DNA of 64,000 nucleotides, taken from contig NZ_BCRG01000002.1 of the NCBI RefSeq assembly GCF_001552475.1, forward strand, positions 62,001-126,000, in the 5' to 3' direction. This stretch comes from Microbacterium oleivorans NBRC 103075. GTDB taxonomy: Bacteria > Actinomycetota > Actinomycetes > Actinomycetales > Microbacteriaceae. This document shows, one piece after another, positions 35,549 to 44,458 of the stretch. Position 1 is the first letter of the stretch; each line of letters opens with the position of its first letter. The notes beneath the pieces are model-generated. The model was not told the DNA's origin, searched no databases, and saw nothing but the letters and a program-made list of their open reading frames with translations. The translations under genes were made by a program, and so were the position numbers.

Positions 35549-35566
35549 AAGAGCCTCCAGATGTCG

Positions 35567-35587
35567 TTGTTGGACTGCGTGCAACAA
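35567..35587. promoter_or_regulatory. Inverted repeat between lipB and the TetR gene (candidate operator)
   Basis: TTGTTG (35567-35572) and CAACAA (35582-35587) form a 6-bp inverted repeat with a 9-nt spacer. It sits just upstream of the TAGGCT -10 box (35599-35604) of the TetR gene and close to lipB. This is a typical place for a TetR-family autoregulatory operator. The short arms make it tentative. Confidence 0.35.
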
Positions 35588-35610
35588 TACGCCGCCAGTA
35601 GGCTTGCGGG

Positions 35611-36192
35611 ATGACGACCGGCCGACCCCGCGCGTCGTCCCGCGAGGTGCTCTCCGAGGCGGCGTGCGAGCTGTTCCTCGAGAAGGGATTCGAGGCCACA
35701 TCCATCACGGAGATCGCGGCCCGCGCGGGCGTGAGCCGCTCGAGCTTCTTCAACTACTTCGACTCGAAGGACGCGATTCTCTGGTTGTCCCTCGATCACC
35801 GTCTCGGGCAGCTGGAGAGTGCGGTGCCGCCTGGCGACCCGGTAGTCGCTCTTCAGCATCTCTGCGATGGATTCGAGCCCGACAGCCTTGCGCTCGCGCT
35901 GATCAACTCCGAGGCGATGGGTCTCTTCGACGAGCTCGAGCGCGCCGCCGCCGTCCGCCAAGCCAGAATCGCGCGGGCCGTCGCGGCATCCCTCGTCGCG
36001 ACGGGGACGGGTGCGGTCGAAGCGGCCGTCTGCGGAGCCGCTCATGCCGGCGCCGTGATGATCGCCATCGAACGATGGGCCCGCGCCGGAGCAGGTCGCG
36101 CCTCACTCTCCGGTGAGCTCGAGAATGCACTCGCGATCGCAGCGGTGACTCTGCCGACGCGGGGCGCCGGGGACTCGGCCGCTCTCGACTAA
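35611..36192 (+). CDS. TetR-family transcriptional regulator
   Basis: 193 residues. The N-terminal TetR helix-turn-helix spans about 10-57 ([26 protein letters not shown]). The C-terminal ligand domain is Ala-rich and unclassified. The ATG at 35611 is 6 nt from TAGGCT, so the mRNA is probably leaderless. It is divergent from lipB with a 62-nt gap. It might control lipAB or only itself; the effector is unknown. Confidence 0.88.
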   Translation: MTTGRPRASSREVLSEAACELFLEKGFEATSITEIAARAGVSRSSFFNYFDSKDAILWLSLDHRLGQLESAVPPGDPVVALQHLCDGFEPDSLALALINSEAMGLFDELERAAAVRQARIARAVAASLVATGTGAVEAAVCGAAHAGAVMIAIERWARAGAGRASLSGELENALAIAAVTLPTRGAGDSAALD

Positions 36193-36204
36193 ACTCGAGT
36201 CATC

Positions 36205-37755
36205 ATGGCTACCTTCGGCACGCTCTCCGATCGGCTCACAGAGACCTTCCGCAATCTGCGCACGAAGGGAAAGCTCACTCCCGCCGACATCGACGGGACC
36301 GTGCGAGAGATCCGACGTGCCCTTCTCGACGCCGACGTCGCGCTCCAGGTCGTGAAGGAGTTCACGGGCAAGGTGCGCGAGCGTGCCCTCGGCGACGAGG
36401 TGAACCGGGCGTTGAACCCCGCTCAGCAGGTCGTTCAGATCGTCAACGAGGAACTCGTCGCGATCCTCGGCGGACAGCAGCGCCGGCTGCAGTTCGCCAA
36501 GCAGCCCCCGACGGTCATCATGCTCGCCGGGCTCCAGGGCTCCGGTAAGACCACGTTCGCCGGCAAGCTCGCGAAGCAGCTCGAGAAGGACGGCCACACG
36601 CCCCTGCTGGTCGCCTGTGACCTCCAGCGCCCAAATGCGGTCAACCAGCTCACCGTCGTCGCCGAGCGAGCGGGAGCTGCGATCTACGCTCCCGAGCCCG
36701 GCAACGGCGTCGGCGACCCGGTCAAGGTGGCGCGCGACGGAGTGGAGCACGCACGTCGCCAGCAGTTCGACACGGTGATCATCGACACCGCCGGTCGACT
36801 CGGTGTGGATGCCGAACTGATGAAGCAGGCCGCGGACATCCGTCGCGCGACCGCGCCCGACGAGGTCCTGTTCGTCATCGACGCGATGATCGGTCAGGAT
36901 GCCGTCAGCACGGCAAAGGCGTTCCAGGACGGCGTCGACTTCACCGGTGTCGTCCTCTCCAAGCTGGACGGCGACGCGCGTGGTGGAGCGGCGTTGTCCG
37001 TCGCGTCCGTCACGGGGCGCCCCATCATCTTCGCGTCCACGGGTGAAGGCCTGGACGATCTCGAGGCGTTTCACCCCGACCGCATGGCGAGCCGCATCCT
37101 CGACCTCGGTGACATCCTCACCCTCATCGAGCAGGCTCAGCAGGCCTTCGACGAGGATGAGGCCCAGCGGGTCGCTCAGAAGCTCGCGACCGAGCAGTTC
37201 ACCCTCGAGGACTTCCTCGAGCAGCTGCAGCAGGTCCGCAAGATGGGCTCGATGAAGAAGATGCTCGGCATGCTGCCTGGTATGGGGCAGATGAAGCAGC
37301 AGATCGAGAACTTCGATGAGCGCGAGATCGATCGCACCGAGGCGATCATCCGCTCGATGACGCCGGGCGAACGACGCAATCCGAAGGTGCTGAACGGTTC
37401 GAGGCGACTTCGCATCGCCCGAGGTTCGGGCATGACCGTCACGGACGTGAACCAGCTCGTGCAGCGCTTCGACCAGGCCGCGAAGATGATGAAGACGGTT
37501 GCTCGAGGAGGCGTTCCTTCCATGCCTGGGATGGGCGCGGTCGGCGGCAAGCCGGGTGCATCGAGCAAGCGGGGCAAGAAGCAGAAGAGCAACAGCGGCT
37601 CGCGCTCGGGCAACCCGGCCAAGCGAGCCGCCGAGAACGCGGGCATCACGACGGCGGATGCCGCGTCGGCCGGCTCAGGCTTCGGCCTCGGAGCCCCCGC
37701 GCAGCCCACCGAGGCGGATCTCGCCGAGATTCAGAAGCTCTTCGGAAAGAGCTGA
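36205..37755 (+). CDS. ffh: Signal recognition particle protein Ffh
   Basis: 516 residues. Ffh binds 4.5S RNA and signal sequences on nascent chains and delivers them to FtsY. The NG GTPase has G1 GLQGSGKTTF near residue 108, DTAGR near 195 and SKLDGDARGG near 250. The methionine-rich M domain (KMGSMKKMLGMLPGMGQM) starts near 345. The C-terminal 80 residues are a basic, Gly/Ser/Lys tail. The ATG at 36205 follows TAAACT (36190-36195) by 9 nt without an SD, so it is probably leaderless. Confidence 0.96.
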   Translation: MATFGTLSDRLTETFRNLRTKGKLTPADIDGTVREIRRALLDADVALQVVKEFTGKVRERALGDEVNRALNPAQQVVQIVNEELVAILGGQQRRLQFAKQPPTVIMLAGLQGSGKTTFAGKLAKQLEKDGHTPLLVACDLQRPNAVNQLTVVAERAGAAIYAPEPGNGVGDPVKVARDGVEHARRQQFDTVIIDTAGRLGVDAELMKQAADIRRATAPDEVLFVIDAMIGQDAVSTAKAFQDGVDFTGVVLSKLDGDARGGAALSVASVTGRPIIFASTGEGLDDLEAFHPDRMASRILDLGDILTLIEQAQQAFDEDEAQRVAQKLATEQFTLEDFLEQLQQVRKMGSMKKMLGMLPGMGQMKQQIENFDEREIDRTEAIIRSMTPGERRNPKVLNGSRRLRIARGSGMTVTDVNQLVQRFDQAAKMMKTVARGGVPSMPGMGAVGGKPGASSKRGKKQKSNSGSRSGNPAKRAAENAGITTADAASAGSGFGLGAPAQPTEADLAEIQKLFGKS

Positions 37756-37761
37756 GCGGCG

Positions 37762-38919
37762 TCAGCCGACGGAGACGAACTCCCGGAGGGTGGGTCCGCC
37801 GCGGAACTCGCGGATGAGGTGCCTCACCACTTCGCGCAGATCGCCGTCGGCGGCATCGGCCACTCGGATCTGACGCTCGTAGCTCGCACCTCGATCGAGG
37901 ATCTGGGTCACCTCGGCGAACTCCTTGGCGCAGTGGAGTTCCGCGGCGATGGGGGAGAGCGACTCGACGATCTCCCGCAGATGCTCGGCGACGGGACGCT
38001 GGCGTCCTTCCTGGTCGACGATCACCTCGGCCTCGAGGCCGTACCGGGCGGCGCGCCACTTGTTCTCTCGGACGAACCACGGCTGGATCGTCGGGAGAGC
38101 CTTGCCCTCGTCGAGCATCCGGGAGAAGTGCTCTGCGAGGACCTGGACCAGTGCGGCGACGGCGGCGAGTTCGGGGAGCGTGGACATCCCGTCACAGGCG
38201 CGGATCTCGATCGTGCCCCAGCGGGGAGCGGGACGGATGTCCCAGCGGACCTCTGTCGCGTCCGCCATGACTCCGGTCCGCTCCATGTCGCCGAGGTAGG
38301 CCTCGTACTCGGCCCACGATTCCAGTGGCCAGGGGAGGCCAGCAGTCGGAAGCTGCTGGAACACCAGCGCGCGATTGGACGCGTACCCGGTGCGATCCCC
38401 GGCCCAGAACGGGCTCGACGCCGAGAGCGCCTGCAGGTGCGGGAGGTAGGCCGACAGTGCGTTGATCATCGGGAAGACCTTGGCGACGTTCTCCACGCCG
38501 ACATGGACGTGAATGCCCCAGATCATCATGTTGCGCCCCCACCATTGGGTGCGCTCGATGAGCTTGTGATAGCGAGTCTTGTCGGTGACCTCCTGGTCGT
38601 ACCACCGCGCGAACGGGTGGCTGCCCGCGCAGAGGAGTTCGACTCCCTGGGTGTCGGTGACCGTCCGCACCAGGTCGATCGCATCTCCGATGTCGTCGAC
38701 GGCTGCCGCGACGGTGTCGCCGACCCCGCTCGTGACCTCGATGGTGTTGGTGAGGAGTTCGCCGGTGACGGTGTGCCGCTCGTGACGGGTCTGATCCTCG
38801 ATCTGGTCGAGGATGCCGGGCGCTGCCGGGACCAGATCACCGGTCGACCCGTCGGCCAGCATGATTTCCCATTCGATCCCGACGGACGAACGAGCGGATG
38901 TGGCGAAGGTCACCGTCAT
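37762..38919 (-). CDS. Glutamate--cysteine ligase-like carboxylate-amine ligase (YbdK/GCS2 type)
   Basis: 385 residues. The GCS2 fold is recognisable from [11 protein letters not shown] at residue 13, [20 protein letters not shown] and [19 protein letters not shown]. Family members ligate an amine to a carboxylate with ATP; YbdK has weak gamma-glutamylcysteine ligase activity. Actinobacteria usually rely on mycothiol, so true glutathione synthesis is doubtful. The ATG at 38919 is chosen over an upstream extension because homology begins there. It converges with ffh (6-nt gap). Confidence 0.82.
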   Translation of the reverse strand: MTVTFATSARSSVGIEWEIMLADGSTGDLVPAAPGILDQIEDQTRHERHTVTGELLTNTIEVTSGVGDTVAAAVDDIGDAIDLVRTVTDTQGVELLCAGSHPFARWYDQEVTDKTRYHKLIERTQWWGRNMMIWGIHVHVGVENVAKVFPMINALSAYLPHLQALSASSPFWAGDRTGYASNRALVFQQLPTAGLPWPLESWAEYEAYLGDMERTGVMADATEVRWDIRPAPRWGTIEIRACDGMSTLPELAAVAALVQVLAEHFSRMLDEGKALPTIQPWFVRENKWRAARYGLEAEVIVDQEGRQRPVAEHLREIVESLSPIAAELHCAKEFAEVTQILDRGASYERQIRVADAADGDLREVVRHLIREFRGGPTLREFVSVG

Positions 38920-38972
38920 GGGCCCAGTGTGGCACGCCGACTCGGCGGTTCGCGGCATCCCCTCGCATCTGG

Positions 38973-39028
38973 CAGAATAGACGGTTGGACCGCCTTGCCC
39001 GACCCTCTATCCGGCTCGGAGGTCCACC
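38973..39028 (+). promoter_or_regulatory. rpsP promoter and 5' leader stem
   Basis: A CAGAAT -10 box (38973-38978) predicts a start near 38984. GGTTGGACC (38983-38991) can pair with GGTCCACC (39021-39028) apart from one bulge, enclosing about 29 nt, so the mRNA would begin with a closed stem. The remaining leader runs 76 nt to the GTG. Compare the rplS leader. Confidence 0.45.
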
Positions 39029-39104
39029 GCAGAGCTCCCGCCGGGTGTGCACCCCACGCTCCAGGCGACGTTCAACATCACTCGCAACACCATTCAGGAG
39101 AATT

Positions 39105-39512
39105 GTGGCTGTCAAGATCCGTCTGAAGCGTCTCGGTAAGATCCGTGCGCCCTACTACCGCATCGTCGTCGCTGACTCGCGCACCAAGCGCGATGGCCGT
39201 GTCATCGAGGAGATCGGCAAGTACCACCCCACCGAGCAGCCCTCGTTCATCGAGGTCGACTCGGAGCGCGCGCAGTACTGGCTCTCCGTCGGCGCACAGC
39301 CGACCGAGCAGGTCGCTGCGATCCTCAAGCTCACGGGCGACTGGGGCAAGTTCAAGGGCGACAAGGATGCCGTGTCGACCGTGAAGACCCGCGAGCCCAA
39401 GGCTCCGTTCGAGATCGACTCGTCGAAGAAGTCCGTCATCAAGCCCAAGGCGGAGAAGAAGGCCGACGCGCCTGCTGCCGAGGCTGCCGACGACGCGACC
39501 GAGTCCGAGTAA
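39105..39512 (+). CDS. rpsP: 30S ribosomal protein S16
   Basis: 135 residues. The S16 core occupies the first 85 residues ([22 protein letters not shown], then [10 protein letters not shown]). The last 50 are a Lys/Ala/Asp/Glu tail typical of actinobacterial S16. The GTG at 39105 has AGGAG at 39096-39100 and matches the family start (VAVKIRL). First gene of the rpsP-khpA-rimM-trmD group. Confidence 0.96.
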   Translation: MAVKIRLKRLGKIRAPYYRIVVADSRTKRDGRVIEEIGKYHPTEQPSFIEVDSERAQYWLSVGAQPTEQVAAILKLTGDWGKFKGDKDAVSTVKTREPKAPFEIDSSKKSVIKPKAEKKADAPAAEAADDATESE

Positions 39513-39516
39513 TACC

Positions 39517-39747
39517 TTGCTGGCCGCCGCGCTCGAACACATCGTCAAGGGGATCGTCGATCACCCGGATGACGTCACCATCGCCTCCAGCACGTCGCCT
39601 CGCGGCGACGTGCTCGAAGTGCGTGTGCACCCCGACGACCGGGGTCGTGTGATCGGGCGCGGCGGGCGCACGGCAAAGGCTTTGCGCACCCTCATCTCCG
39701 CCTTGGCCGACGGCACGCGCGTCCGCGTCGACGTCGCGGACGACTGA
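39517..39747 (+). CDS. khpA: KH-domain RNA-binding protein KhpA
   Basis: 76 residues, a single KH domain with the RNA-binding GRGGRTAK loop (GxxG) near residue 48. KhpA with KhpB binds small RNAs and mRNAs and influences division in several Gram-positive bacteria. The start is a TTG at 39517, 4 nt after rpsP; homologues begin at the same point (LAAALEHIV). It lies between rpsP and rimM, the standard order. Confidence 0.9.
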   Translation: MLAAALEHIVKGIVDHPDDVTIASSTSPRGDVLEVRVHPDDRGRVIGRGGRTAKALRTLISALADGTRVRVDVADD

Positions 39748-39748
39748 C

Positions 39749-40354
39749 GTGTCGGCACCCTCGGCCCGGACGCAGCTGCGTGTCGGGCGCCTCGTGAAGG
39801 CGCACGGCCTGAAAGGCGCGCTGAAGCTCGAGCTCTTCACCGACGATCCGGATGGACGCTTCGTTCCTGGTGCGGTGTTCACCTTGCAGGTTCCGGAGTC
39901 GTCGCCCTGGCACGGAAAGACCGTCACCGTCAAGGAGTTCAAATGGATGAACTCCCACCCGGTGGTGTTCCTCGACGGGATCGATGATCGCTCCGGCGCG
40001 GAATCGATCGTCCGCGCGATCCTCTGGGTGGACCAGGACTCCGCCGCTCCGGTCGTCGAAGACGACGCGTGGTACGACCACCAGCTCGTGGGGCTCGACG
40101 TGGTGCGCGACGGAGCCGTCATCGGCCGGGTCTCGCGCATCGATCACTTCCCGTCTCAGGACCTCCTCAGCGTCCAGCTCACCGGAGACCAGGACCGCGA
40201 GGTCCTCGTACCCTTCGTGCGGGCGATCGTTCCCGAGGTCGACATGGCCGCCCGTCGACTCGTCGTCACCCCGCCTGCCGGGCTGTTCGAAGACCTGCCG
40301 TCCGACGACGACTCACCCGCTGAGTCGGGCGACGAGGACTCTGCCGGTTCCTGA
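39749..40354 (+). CDS. rimM: Ribosome maturation factor RimM
   Basis: 201 residues. RimM binds S19 and helps to fold the 30S head. N-terminal barrel: [18 protein letters not shown]-terminal PRC-barrel: [19 protein letters not shown] and [13 protein letters not shown]. The final 25 residues are Asp/Glu/Ser-rich. GTG start one base after khpA. Confidence 0.95.
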   Translation: MSAPSARTQLRVGRLVKAHGLKGALKLELFTDDPDGRFVPGAVFTLQVPESSPWHGKTVTVKEFKWMNSHPVVFLDGIDDRSGAESIVRAILWVDQDSAAPVVEDDAWYDHQLVGLDVVRDGAVIGRVSRIDHFPSQDLLSVQLTGDQDREVLVPFVRAIVPEVDMAARRLVVTPPAGLFEDLPSDDDSPAESGDEDSAGS

Positions 40355-40355
40355 C

Positions 40356-41066
40356 GTGCGCATCGACGTCGTCACGATCTTCCCGGCCTTCTTCGACGTC
40401 CTCGAAGTCTCGCTGCTCGGCCGCGCCCGCGGTGCGGGACTGCTCGACATCCGCGTCCACGACCTTCGCGACCACGCGACTGATCGCCACCGCACGGTCG
40501 ACGACACGCCGTACGGCGGCGGCGCGGGCATGGTCATGAAGCCGGAGCCGTGGGCGCTGGCCCTCGATGAGATCGCGACTCTCGATGAGGGGGAGGCGGC
40601 GGATGCGGCATCCGGACCGCTCTTCGTCTTCCCATCGCCTGCCGGGGAACGGTTCACCCAAGCCACGGCGCGCGAGTGGAGCGCCGAGCAGCATCTCGTG
40701 TTCGGCTGCGGCCGATACGAGGGCATCGACGAGCGCGTGTTCGCGTACGCCGCCACGATCGGCCGAGTCCGGTTGGTGAGTCTCGGTGACTACGTCCTGA
40801 ACGGCGGCGAGGTCGCGGCGATGGCGATGATCGAAGCCGTGGGCCGACTCGTCCCCGGTGTTGTCGGCAATCCCGACAGCCTCGTCGAGGAGTCGCACGA
40901 GGACGGTCTTCTCGAGTACCCCTCGTACACGAAGCCCGCGTCGTGGCGAGGATACGACGTTCCCGGCGTGCTTCTCAGCGGTCACCACGGACGTGTGGCG
41001 CAATGGCGCCGCGAGCAACAGATCGAGCGCACCCGGACGCGGCGCCCGGATCTCCTCGCCGACTGA
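40356..41066 (+). CDS. trmD: tRNA (guanine(37)-N1)-methyltransferase
   Basis: 236 residues. TrmD is a SPOUT knotted methyltransferase that makes m1G37 and prevents frameshifting. Signatures: [39 protein letters not shown] at the knot and [15 protein letters not shown] at the C-terminus. The start is GTG at 40356, one base after the rimM stop. The frame is open upstream, but that part overlaps rimM. Confidence 0.96.
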   Translation: MRIDVVTIFPAFFDVLEVSLLGRARGAGLLDIRVHDLRDHATDRHRTVDDTPYGGGAGMVMKPEPWALALDEIATLDEGEAADAASGPLFVFPSPAGERFTQATAREWSAEQHLVFGCGRYEGIDERVFAYAATIGRVRLVSLGDYVLNGGEVAAMAMIEAVGRLVPGVVGNPDSLVEESHEDGLLEYPSYTKPASWRGYDVPGVLLSGHHGRVAQWRREQQIERTRTRRPDLLAD

Positions 41067-41115
41067 GCGCGGCACCGCCGAAGACCGTTCGCCCGTGTCG
41101 GCGTAGCATCAGAGG

Positions 41116-41583
41116 ATGCCTCTGCGTCGCGGATTCTTCTTCTGGCTCCTCCCGAGCGCGGTCGTCCTGCCGCTGTGGCTGCTCATCGGATGGATCGTCT
41201 CGGATGCGGGTGGATGGGCGCTCGCGTGGGTCCTGATTGTCGCCATCCCCTCGGTCCTCGTGGGTCAGCTCGTCCTGACCCTTCTCATCCGTTCCCGTGG
41301 GACGGTCCGCCACACGCGCACCGTGTCCTGGTGGGATGCCGCGGGGGTCGGGTTCTGGCACGTGTTGACGATCGGCGTCGGCCTCTTTAATCAAGCCTGG
41401 TTCTGGCCCCTGCTGATCGCCGCGACCGTGGTCTTCTTCGCAGTCTTTTGGTCGTCGCTGCGTCAGCTGCTGCAGGAGGCCGGTCCGTCCGTCATCCTTC
41501 GTCGCTACACGGCCGCCGCCGACCTGGGCCGCGCCGACCCATCGGTGGTGGTCCTGGAGGAGAAGCGCGACCCGCTGCGCTGA
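41116..41583 (+). CDS. Small integral membrane protein between trmD and rplS
   Basis: 155 residues with four predicted membrane helices: 7-28, 33-57, about 78-96 and 97-115, then a 40-residue polar cytoplasmic tail. I recognise no functional family; similar genes are often called permease-like or hypothetical in this neighbourhood. The ATG at 41116 is 6 nt from TAGCAT (41104-41109), so it is probably transcribed separately as a leaderless message. Confidence 0.75.
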   Translation: MPLRRGFFFWLLPSAVVLPLWLLIGWIVSDAGGWALAWVLIVAIPSVLVGQLVLTLLIRSRGTVRHTRTVSWWDAAGVGFWHVLTIGVGLFNQAWFWPLLIAATVVFFAVFWSSLRQLLQEAGPSVILRRYTAAADLGRADPSVVVLEEKRDPLR

Positions 41584-41612
41584 GAAGGTTTGGCCCCCGT
41601 CTGCATTCATGG

Positions 41613-41686
41613 CAGAATGGGCACTTGTGCCCTGACAGATCTCTGCCTCAGGGGAGTTCGGAGCCGCTCAGGCGCCGACAGGGCAC
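41613..41686 (+). promoter_or_regulatory. rplS promoter and structured 5' leader (candidate L19 leader)
   Basis: A CAGAAT -10 box (41613-41618) with a TTGGCC -35 17 bp upstream predicts a transcript starting near 41625. GTGCCCTG (41627-41634) pairs perfectly with CAGGGCAC (41679-41686), closing a 44-nt internal region that can itself fold (GCC/GGC). Such closing stems are the usual form of ribosomal-protein autoregulatory leaders. The rplS start is 61 nt further on. Confidence 0.55.
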
Positions 41687-41746
41687 CACATCCTTTCTCC
41701 TCTAACTCTCGCGGTCGACCTGTGGCGGTCGCAGGAAGTGACGATC

Positions 41747-42094
41747 ATGCAGATCCTCGACTCCGTCGACGCAGCCTCGCTGCGGTCCGACATCCCCGTC
41801 TTCAACGCCGGCGACACCGTGAAGGTGCACGTCAACATCACTGAGGGCTCCCGCTCGCGCATCCAGGTCTTCCAGGGTGTCGTCATCGGTCGCTCCGGCG
41901 ATGGCGTCCGCGAGACCTTCACTGTTCGCAAGATCAGCTTCCAGGTCGGCGTCGAGCGCACCTTCCCCGTGCACAGCCCCGTGATCGACCACATCGAGGT
42001 CGTCACGCGTGGTGACGTGCGTCGCGCGAAGCTGTACTACCTGCGCGAGCTCCGCGGCAAGAAGGCCAAGATCAAGGAGAAGCGCGACCGCTAA
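41747..42094 (+). CDS. rplS: 50S ribosomal protein L19
   Basis: 115 residues, standard length. [16 protein letters not shown] and [14 protein letters not shown] are diagnostic. L19 sits at the 30S-50S interface. The ATG at 41747 has AGGAAG 8 nt upstream; an in-frame GTG at 41738 lacks such a site. A long structured leader and a downstream terminator isolate it from trmD and lepB. Confidence 0.97.
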   Translation: MQILDSVDAASLRSDIPVFNAGDTVKVHVNITEGSRSRIQVFQGVVIGRSGDGVRETFTVRKISFQVGVERTFPVHSPVIDHIEVVTRGDVRRAKLYYLRELRGKKAKIKEKRDR

Positions 42095-42104
42095 GCGCTT
42101 CTGT

Positions 42105-42145
42105 GACGGATGCCCCGGGACGATGGTCTCGGGGCATCCGTCGTT
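42105..42145 (+). terminator. Hairpin after rplS, built from a GGATGCC inverted repeat
   Basis: GACGGATGCCCCG (42105-42117) pairs perfectly with 42130-42142, 12-nt loop, followed only by GTT. It is probably a terminator despite the weak T-run. The stem again carries GGATGCC/GGCATCC. Confidence 0.65.
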
Positions 42146-42228
42146 CCCGGGTGTTTCGATGCTCGCAGCGGCCGTCATGTGCGACGCTGGTGGATGGTCG
42201 CCGAACCCCGGCACCGGTGAAGGACAGC

Positions 42229-42966
42229 ATGACCACCGACTCCCCGTCGCCCGCGCTCGACAGTGACGCTCCCGGCCGTTCGCGCCGCGGTCCGTGGCCG
42301 TTCATCCGTGACGTCCTTGTCATCCTGGTGGTCGCGATCCTCGTGTCCTTCCTTGTCAAGACGTTCCTCGTGCGCTCGTTCTACATCCCCTCCGGATCGA
42401 TGGAGCGGACCCTCCTCAAGGGGGACCGGATCCTCGTTGACGAGCTGACCCCGCGCTTCGGAAGCTACGAACGCGGTGACGTCGTGGTCTTCCGCGACCC
42501 GGGCGGGTGGTTGCCCGCGACCTATCAGCCGGAGCAGCCTCCACTCACGGCGGCTCTCGACTGGCTGGGTTCGCTCGTCGGGCTCACCGCGTCCGACAGC
42601 GAGGACCACCTCATCAAGCGGATCATCGGACTTCCCGGCGACCACGTCGTCTGTTGCAACGCGATCGGCCAGGTGACCGTCAACGGTGTGCCGATTGACG
42701 AGAACGCCTACCTCGACCTCGACCCGTCTCAATCGGCTCCGGACGAGTTCGACTACGACGTCACCGTCCCGGAGGGGTCGATATGGGTGCTGGGAGACAA
42801 TCGCGACAACTCGCAGGATTCGCGCTACCAGCAGGATCAGCCGGGCCGCGGTTTCGTACCCATCGAGAACATCGTCGGTCGCGCCTTCCTCATCACCTGG
42901 CCCTTCGACCGCTTCGGGACGATCGACTCTCACCACGAGGTCTTCAGCGGGGTTCCGAAGCCGTGA
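42229..42966 (+). CDS. lepB: Signal peptidase I
   Basis: 245 residues. One N-terminal membrane helix (about 27-46) anchors the catalytic domain outside. The Ser/Lys dyad is Ser57 in IPSGSMERTL and Lys130 in LIKRIIGLPGD; GDNRDNSQDSR is the C-terminal box E. It removes signal peptides from Sec-exported proteins such as the secreted ones encoded in this window. The ATG at 42229 has GAAGGA upstream. It overlaps rnhB by one base. Confidence 0.96.
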   Translation: MTTDSPSPALDSDAPGRSRRGPWPFIRDVLVILVVAILVSFLVKTFLVRSFYIPSGSMERTLLKGDRILVDELTPRFGSYERGDVVVFRDPGGWLPATYQPEQPPLTAALDWLGSLVGLTASDSEDHLIKRIIGLPGDHVVCCNAIGQVTVNGVPIDENAYLDLDPSQSAPDEFDYDVTVPEGSIWVLGDNRDNSQDSRYQQDQPGRGFVPIENIVGRAFLITWPFDRFGTIDSHHEVFSGVPKP

Positions 42967-43625
42967 TGGCGGTCGTCGCGCCGACTCTGACGCTCGAGCG
43001 ACGCCTGCTACGCGAGCACGCTCTCGTGATCGCGTGCGACGAGGTCGGCCGAGGGGCCTTGGCAGGCCCGGTTGCCGTGGGTGCGGTGGCCGCGGATGCT
43101 GCCTTCAGCCGCCGCCGGATCCCTCAGGGTCTCCGTGACTCCAAGCTCATCGTGGAGCCGCGTCGTGCGGACGTCGCCGAGCGCGCCCGAGCGTGGGTAC
43201 CCGCTCACGCGGTGGGGTGGGCGACGGCGGCCGAGGTCGATGACGTGGGGATCATGCGGGCGCTCGGGCTCGCCGCCGTCCGAGCGATCCAAGACCTGGG
43301 GAGGCAAGGGGTCGATGTCCAGGATGCGCTTGTGATCCTCGACGGCAACTACGACTACATCAGTCCGGTCGCCGCCATCGGGCGGGGCGTACAACCGATC
43401 ATCAAGGCCGACCGCGACTGCGCTTCGGCTTCGGCCGCATCCGTCATCGCCAAGGTCGCGCGAGATGATCACATGGGCGAGTTGGACGGGGCAGCGCCCG
43501 TCTACGGCTGGTGCCGGAACAAGGGGTACGCGAGCGCCGAGCATCGCGCAGCCATCGAGCATCATGGATTGAGCGCTCACCATCGCGCATCGTGGGCGAT
43601 CGCGGCGGCACCGACCCTGTTCTAG
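42966..43625 (+). CDS. rnhB: Ribonuclease HII
   Basis: 219 residues. It cleaves RNA in RNA-DNA hybrids and single ribonucleotides in DNA. The N-terminal acidic pair is in ACDEVGRGALAGPV (Asp25, Glu26). ILDGNYDYI and IKADRDCASASAASVIAKV carry the other conserved acids and the family-specific SASIIAK-like run. The ATG at 42966 overlaps the lepB stop (TGATG), so translation is coupled. Confidence 0.95.
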   Translation: MAVVAPTLTLERRLLREHALVIACDEVGRGALAGPVAVGAVAADAAFSRRRIPQGLRDSKLIVEPRRADVAERARAWVPAHAVGWATAAEVDDVGIMRALGLAAVRAIQDLGRQGVDVQDALVILDGNYDYISPVAAIGRGVQPIIKADRDCASASAASVIAKVARDDHMGELDGAAPVYGWCRNKGYASAEHRAAIEHHGLSAHHRASWAIAAAPTLF

Positions 43626-43681
43626 ATCTCACGCCGACGCCGGCTCGACCCGGCCGAGCGCCCGCATAGGATGGAGTCACC

Positions 43682-44005
43682 ATGGATGACGAAGTCTTCG
43701 AGGACTACGACCGCGAACTCGAGCTGGCCCTGTACAAGGAGTACCGCGACGTCGTCGGTCAGTTCCAGTACGTGATCGAGACCGAGCGTCGGTTCTACCT
43801 CGCCAACGAGGTCAACGTCGTCCGCCGGGACACGGAGCACGACTTCTACTTCGAGATCTCGATGAATGACGTGTGGGTGTGGGACATCTACCGAGCGGAT
43901 CGTTTCGTCAAGTCGGTTCGGGTCCTCACCTTCAAGGACGTCAACGTCGAAGAGCTGCAGCGCCGCGACTTCCAGCTGCCCGAAGAACTCTCCCTCGACG
44001 GCTGA
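43682..44005 (+). CDS. DUF2469 family protein
   Basis: 107 residues, acidic, intracellular. DUF2469 is an actinobacterial family with a highly conserved sequence (DEYDRELELALYKEYRDV-like start, then VETERRFYLANEVN). It is almost always found between rnhB and yraN, as here. No function is established. A GGAG lies just upstream of the ATG, and a TAGGAT -10-like box is at 43667-43672. Confidence 0.88.
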   Translation: MDDEVFEDYDRELELALYKEYRDVVGQFQYVIETERRFYLANEVNVVRRDTEHDFYFEISMNDVWVWDIYRADRFVKSVRVLTFKDVNVEELQRRDFQLPEELSLDG

Positions 44006-44095
44006 GTCTTCTCCCCAGCGGCACGACTCGACCCCTCGTCCACTGACGTGGCCTACGGCATGCCGTCGATCCGCTGACCTCCCCAGAGTGGGGGA

Positions 44096-44458
44096 ATGGC
44101 AGCGAAAGACGACCTCGGCCGGGCAGGCGAAGAGCGCGCGGAGAAGTACCTCCGGGCTGAGGGTTTCACCATCCTCGACCGCAACTGGCGAAGTCGCAAC
44201 GGTGAGATCGACATCGTCGCCGCGCGAGGCGGCGAGCTCATCATCGTCGAGGTGAAGACCCGGCGCGGGGAATGGTTCGGTCATCCGTTCGCCGCCGTGC
44301 ACGCTCGAAAGCGCGACCGGCTGTGGCGCCTGGGCGCCGCGTGGGTGGTCGCGCACCCTGATGCAGCGCGCGGTCGCCGCCTCAGACTCGATGTCATCGG
44401 CGTCACGGGACCCGACCCCGAGACCGCCGTCGTCGAGCACCTCGAGGATCTCCGGTGA
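44096..44458 (+). CDS. yraN: YraN/UPF0102 family nuclease-fold protein
   Basis: 120 residues. The restriction-endonuclease-like core is visible: GEIDIVAARGGELIIVEVKTR, i.e. the E-x-D...E-x-K arrangement of PD-(D/E)XK nucleases. The family is nearly universal and of unknown function, usually encoded beside comM and dprA, suggesting DNA processing. It overlaps comM by 4 nt (GTGA). Confidence 0.9.
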   Translation: MAAKDDLGRAGEERAEKYLRAEGFTILDRNWRSRNGEIDIVAARGGELIIVEVKTRRGEWFGHPFAAVHARKRDRLWRLGAAWVVAHPDAARGRRLRLDVIGVTGPDPETAVVEHLEDLR

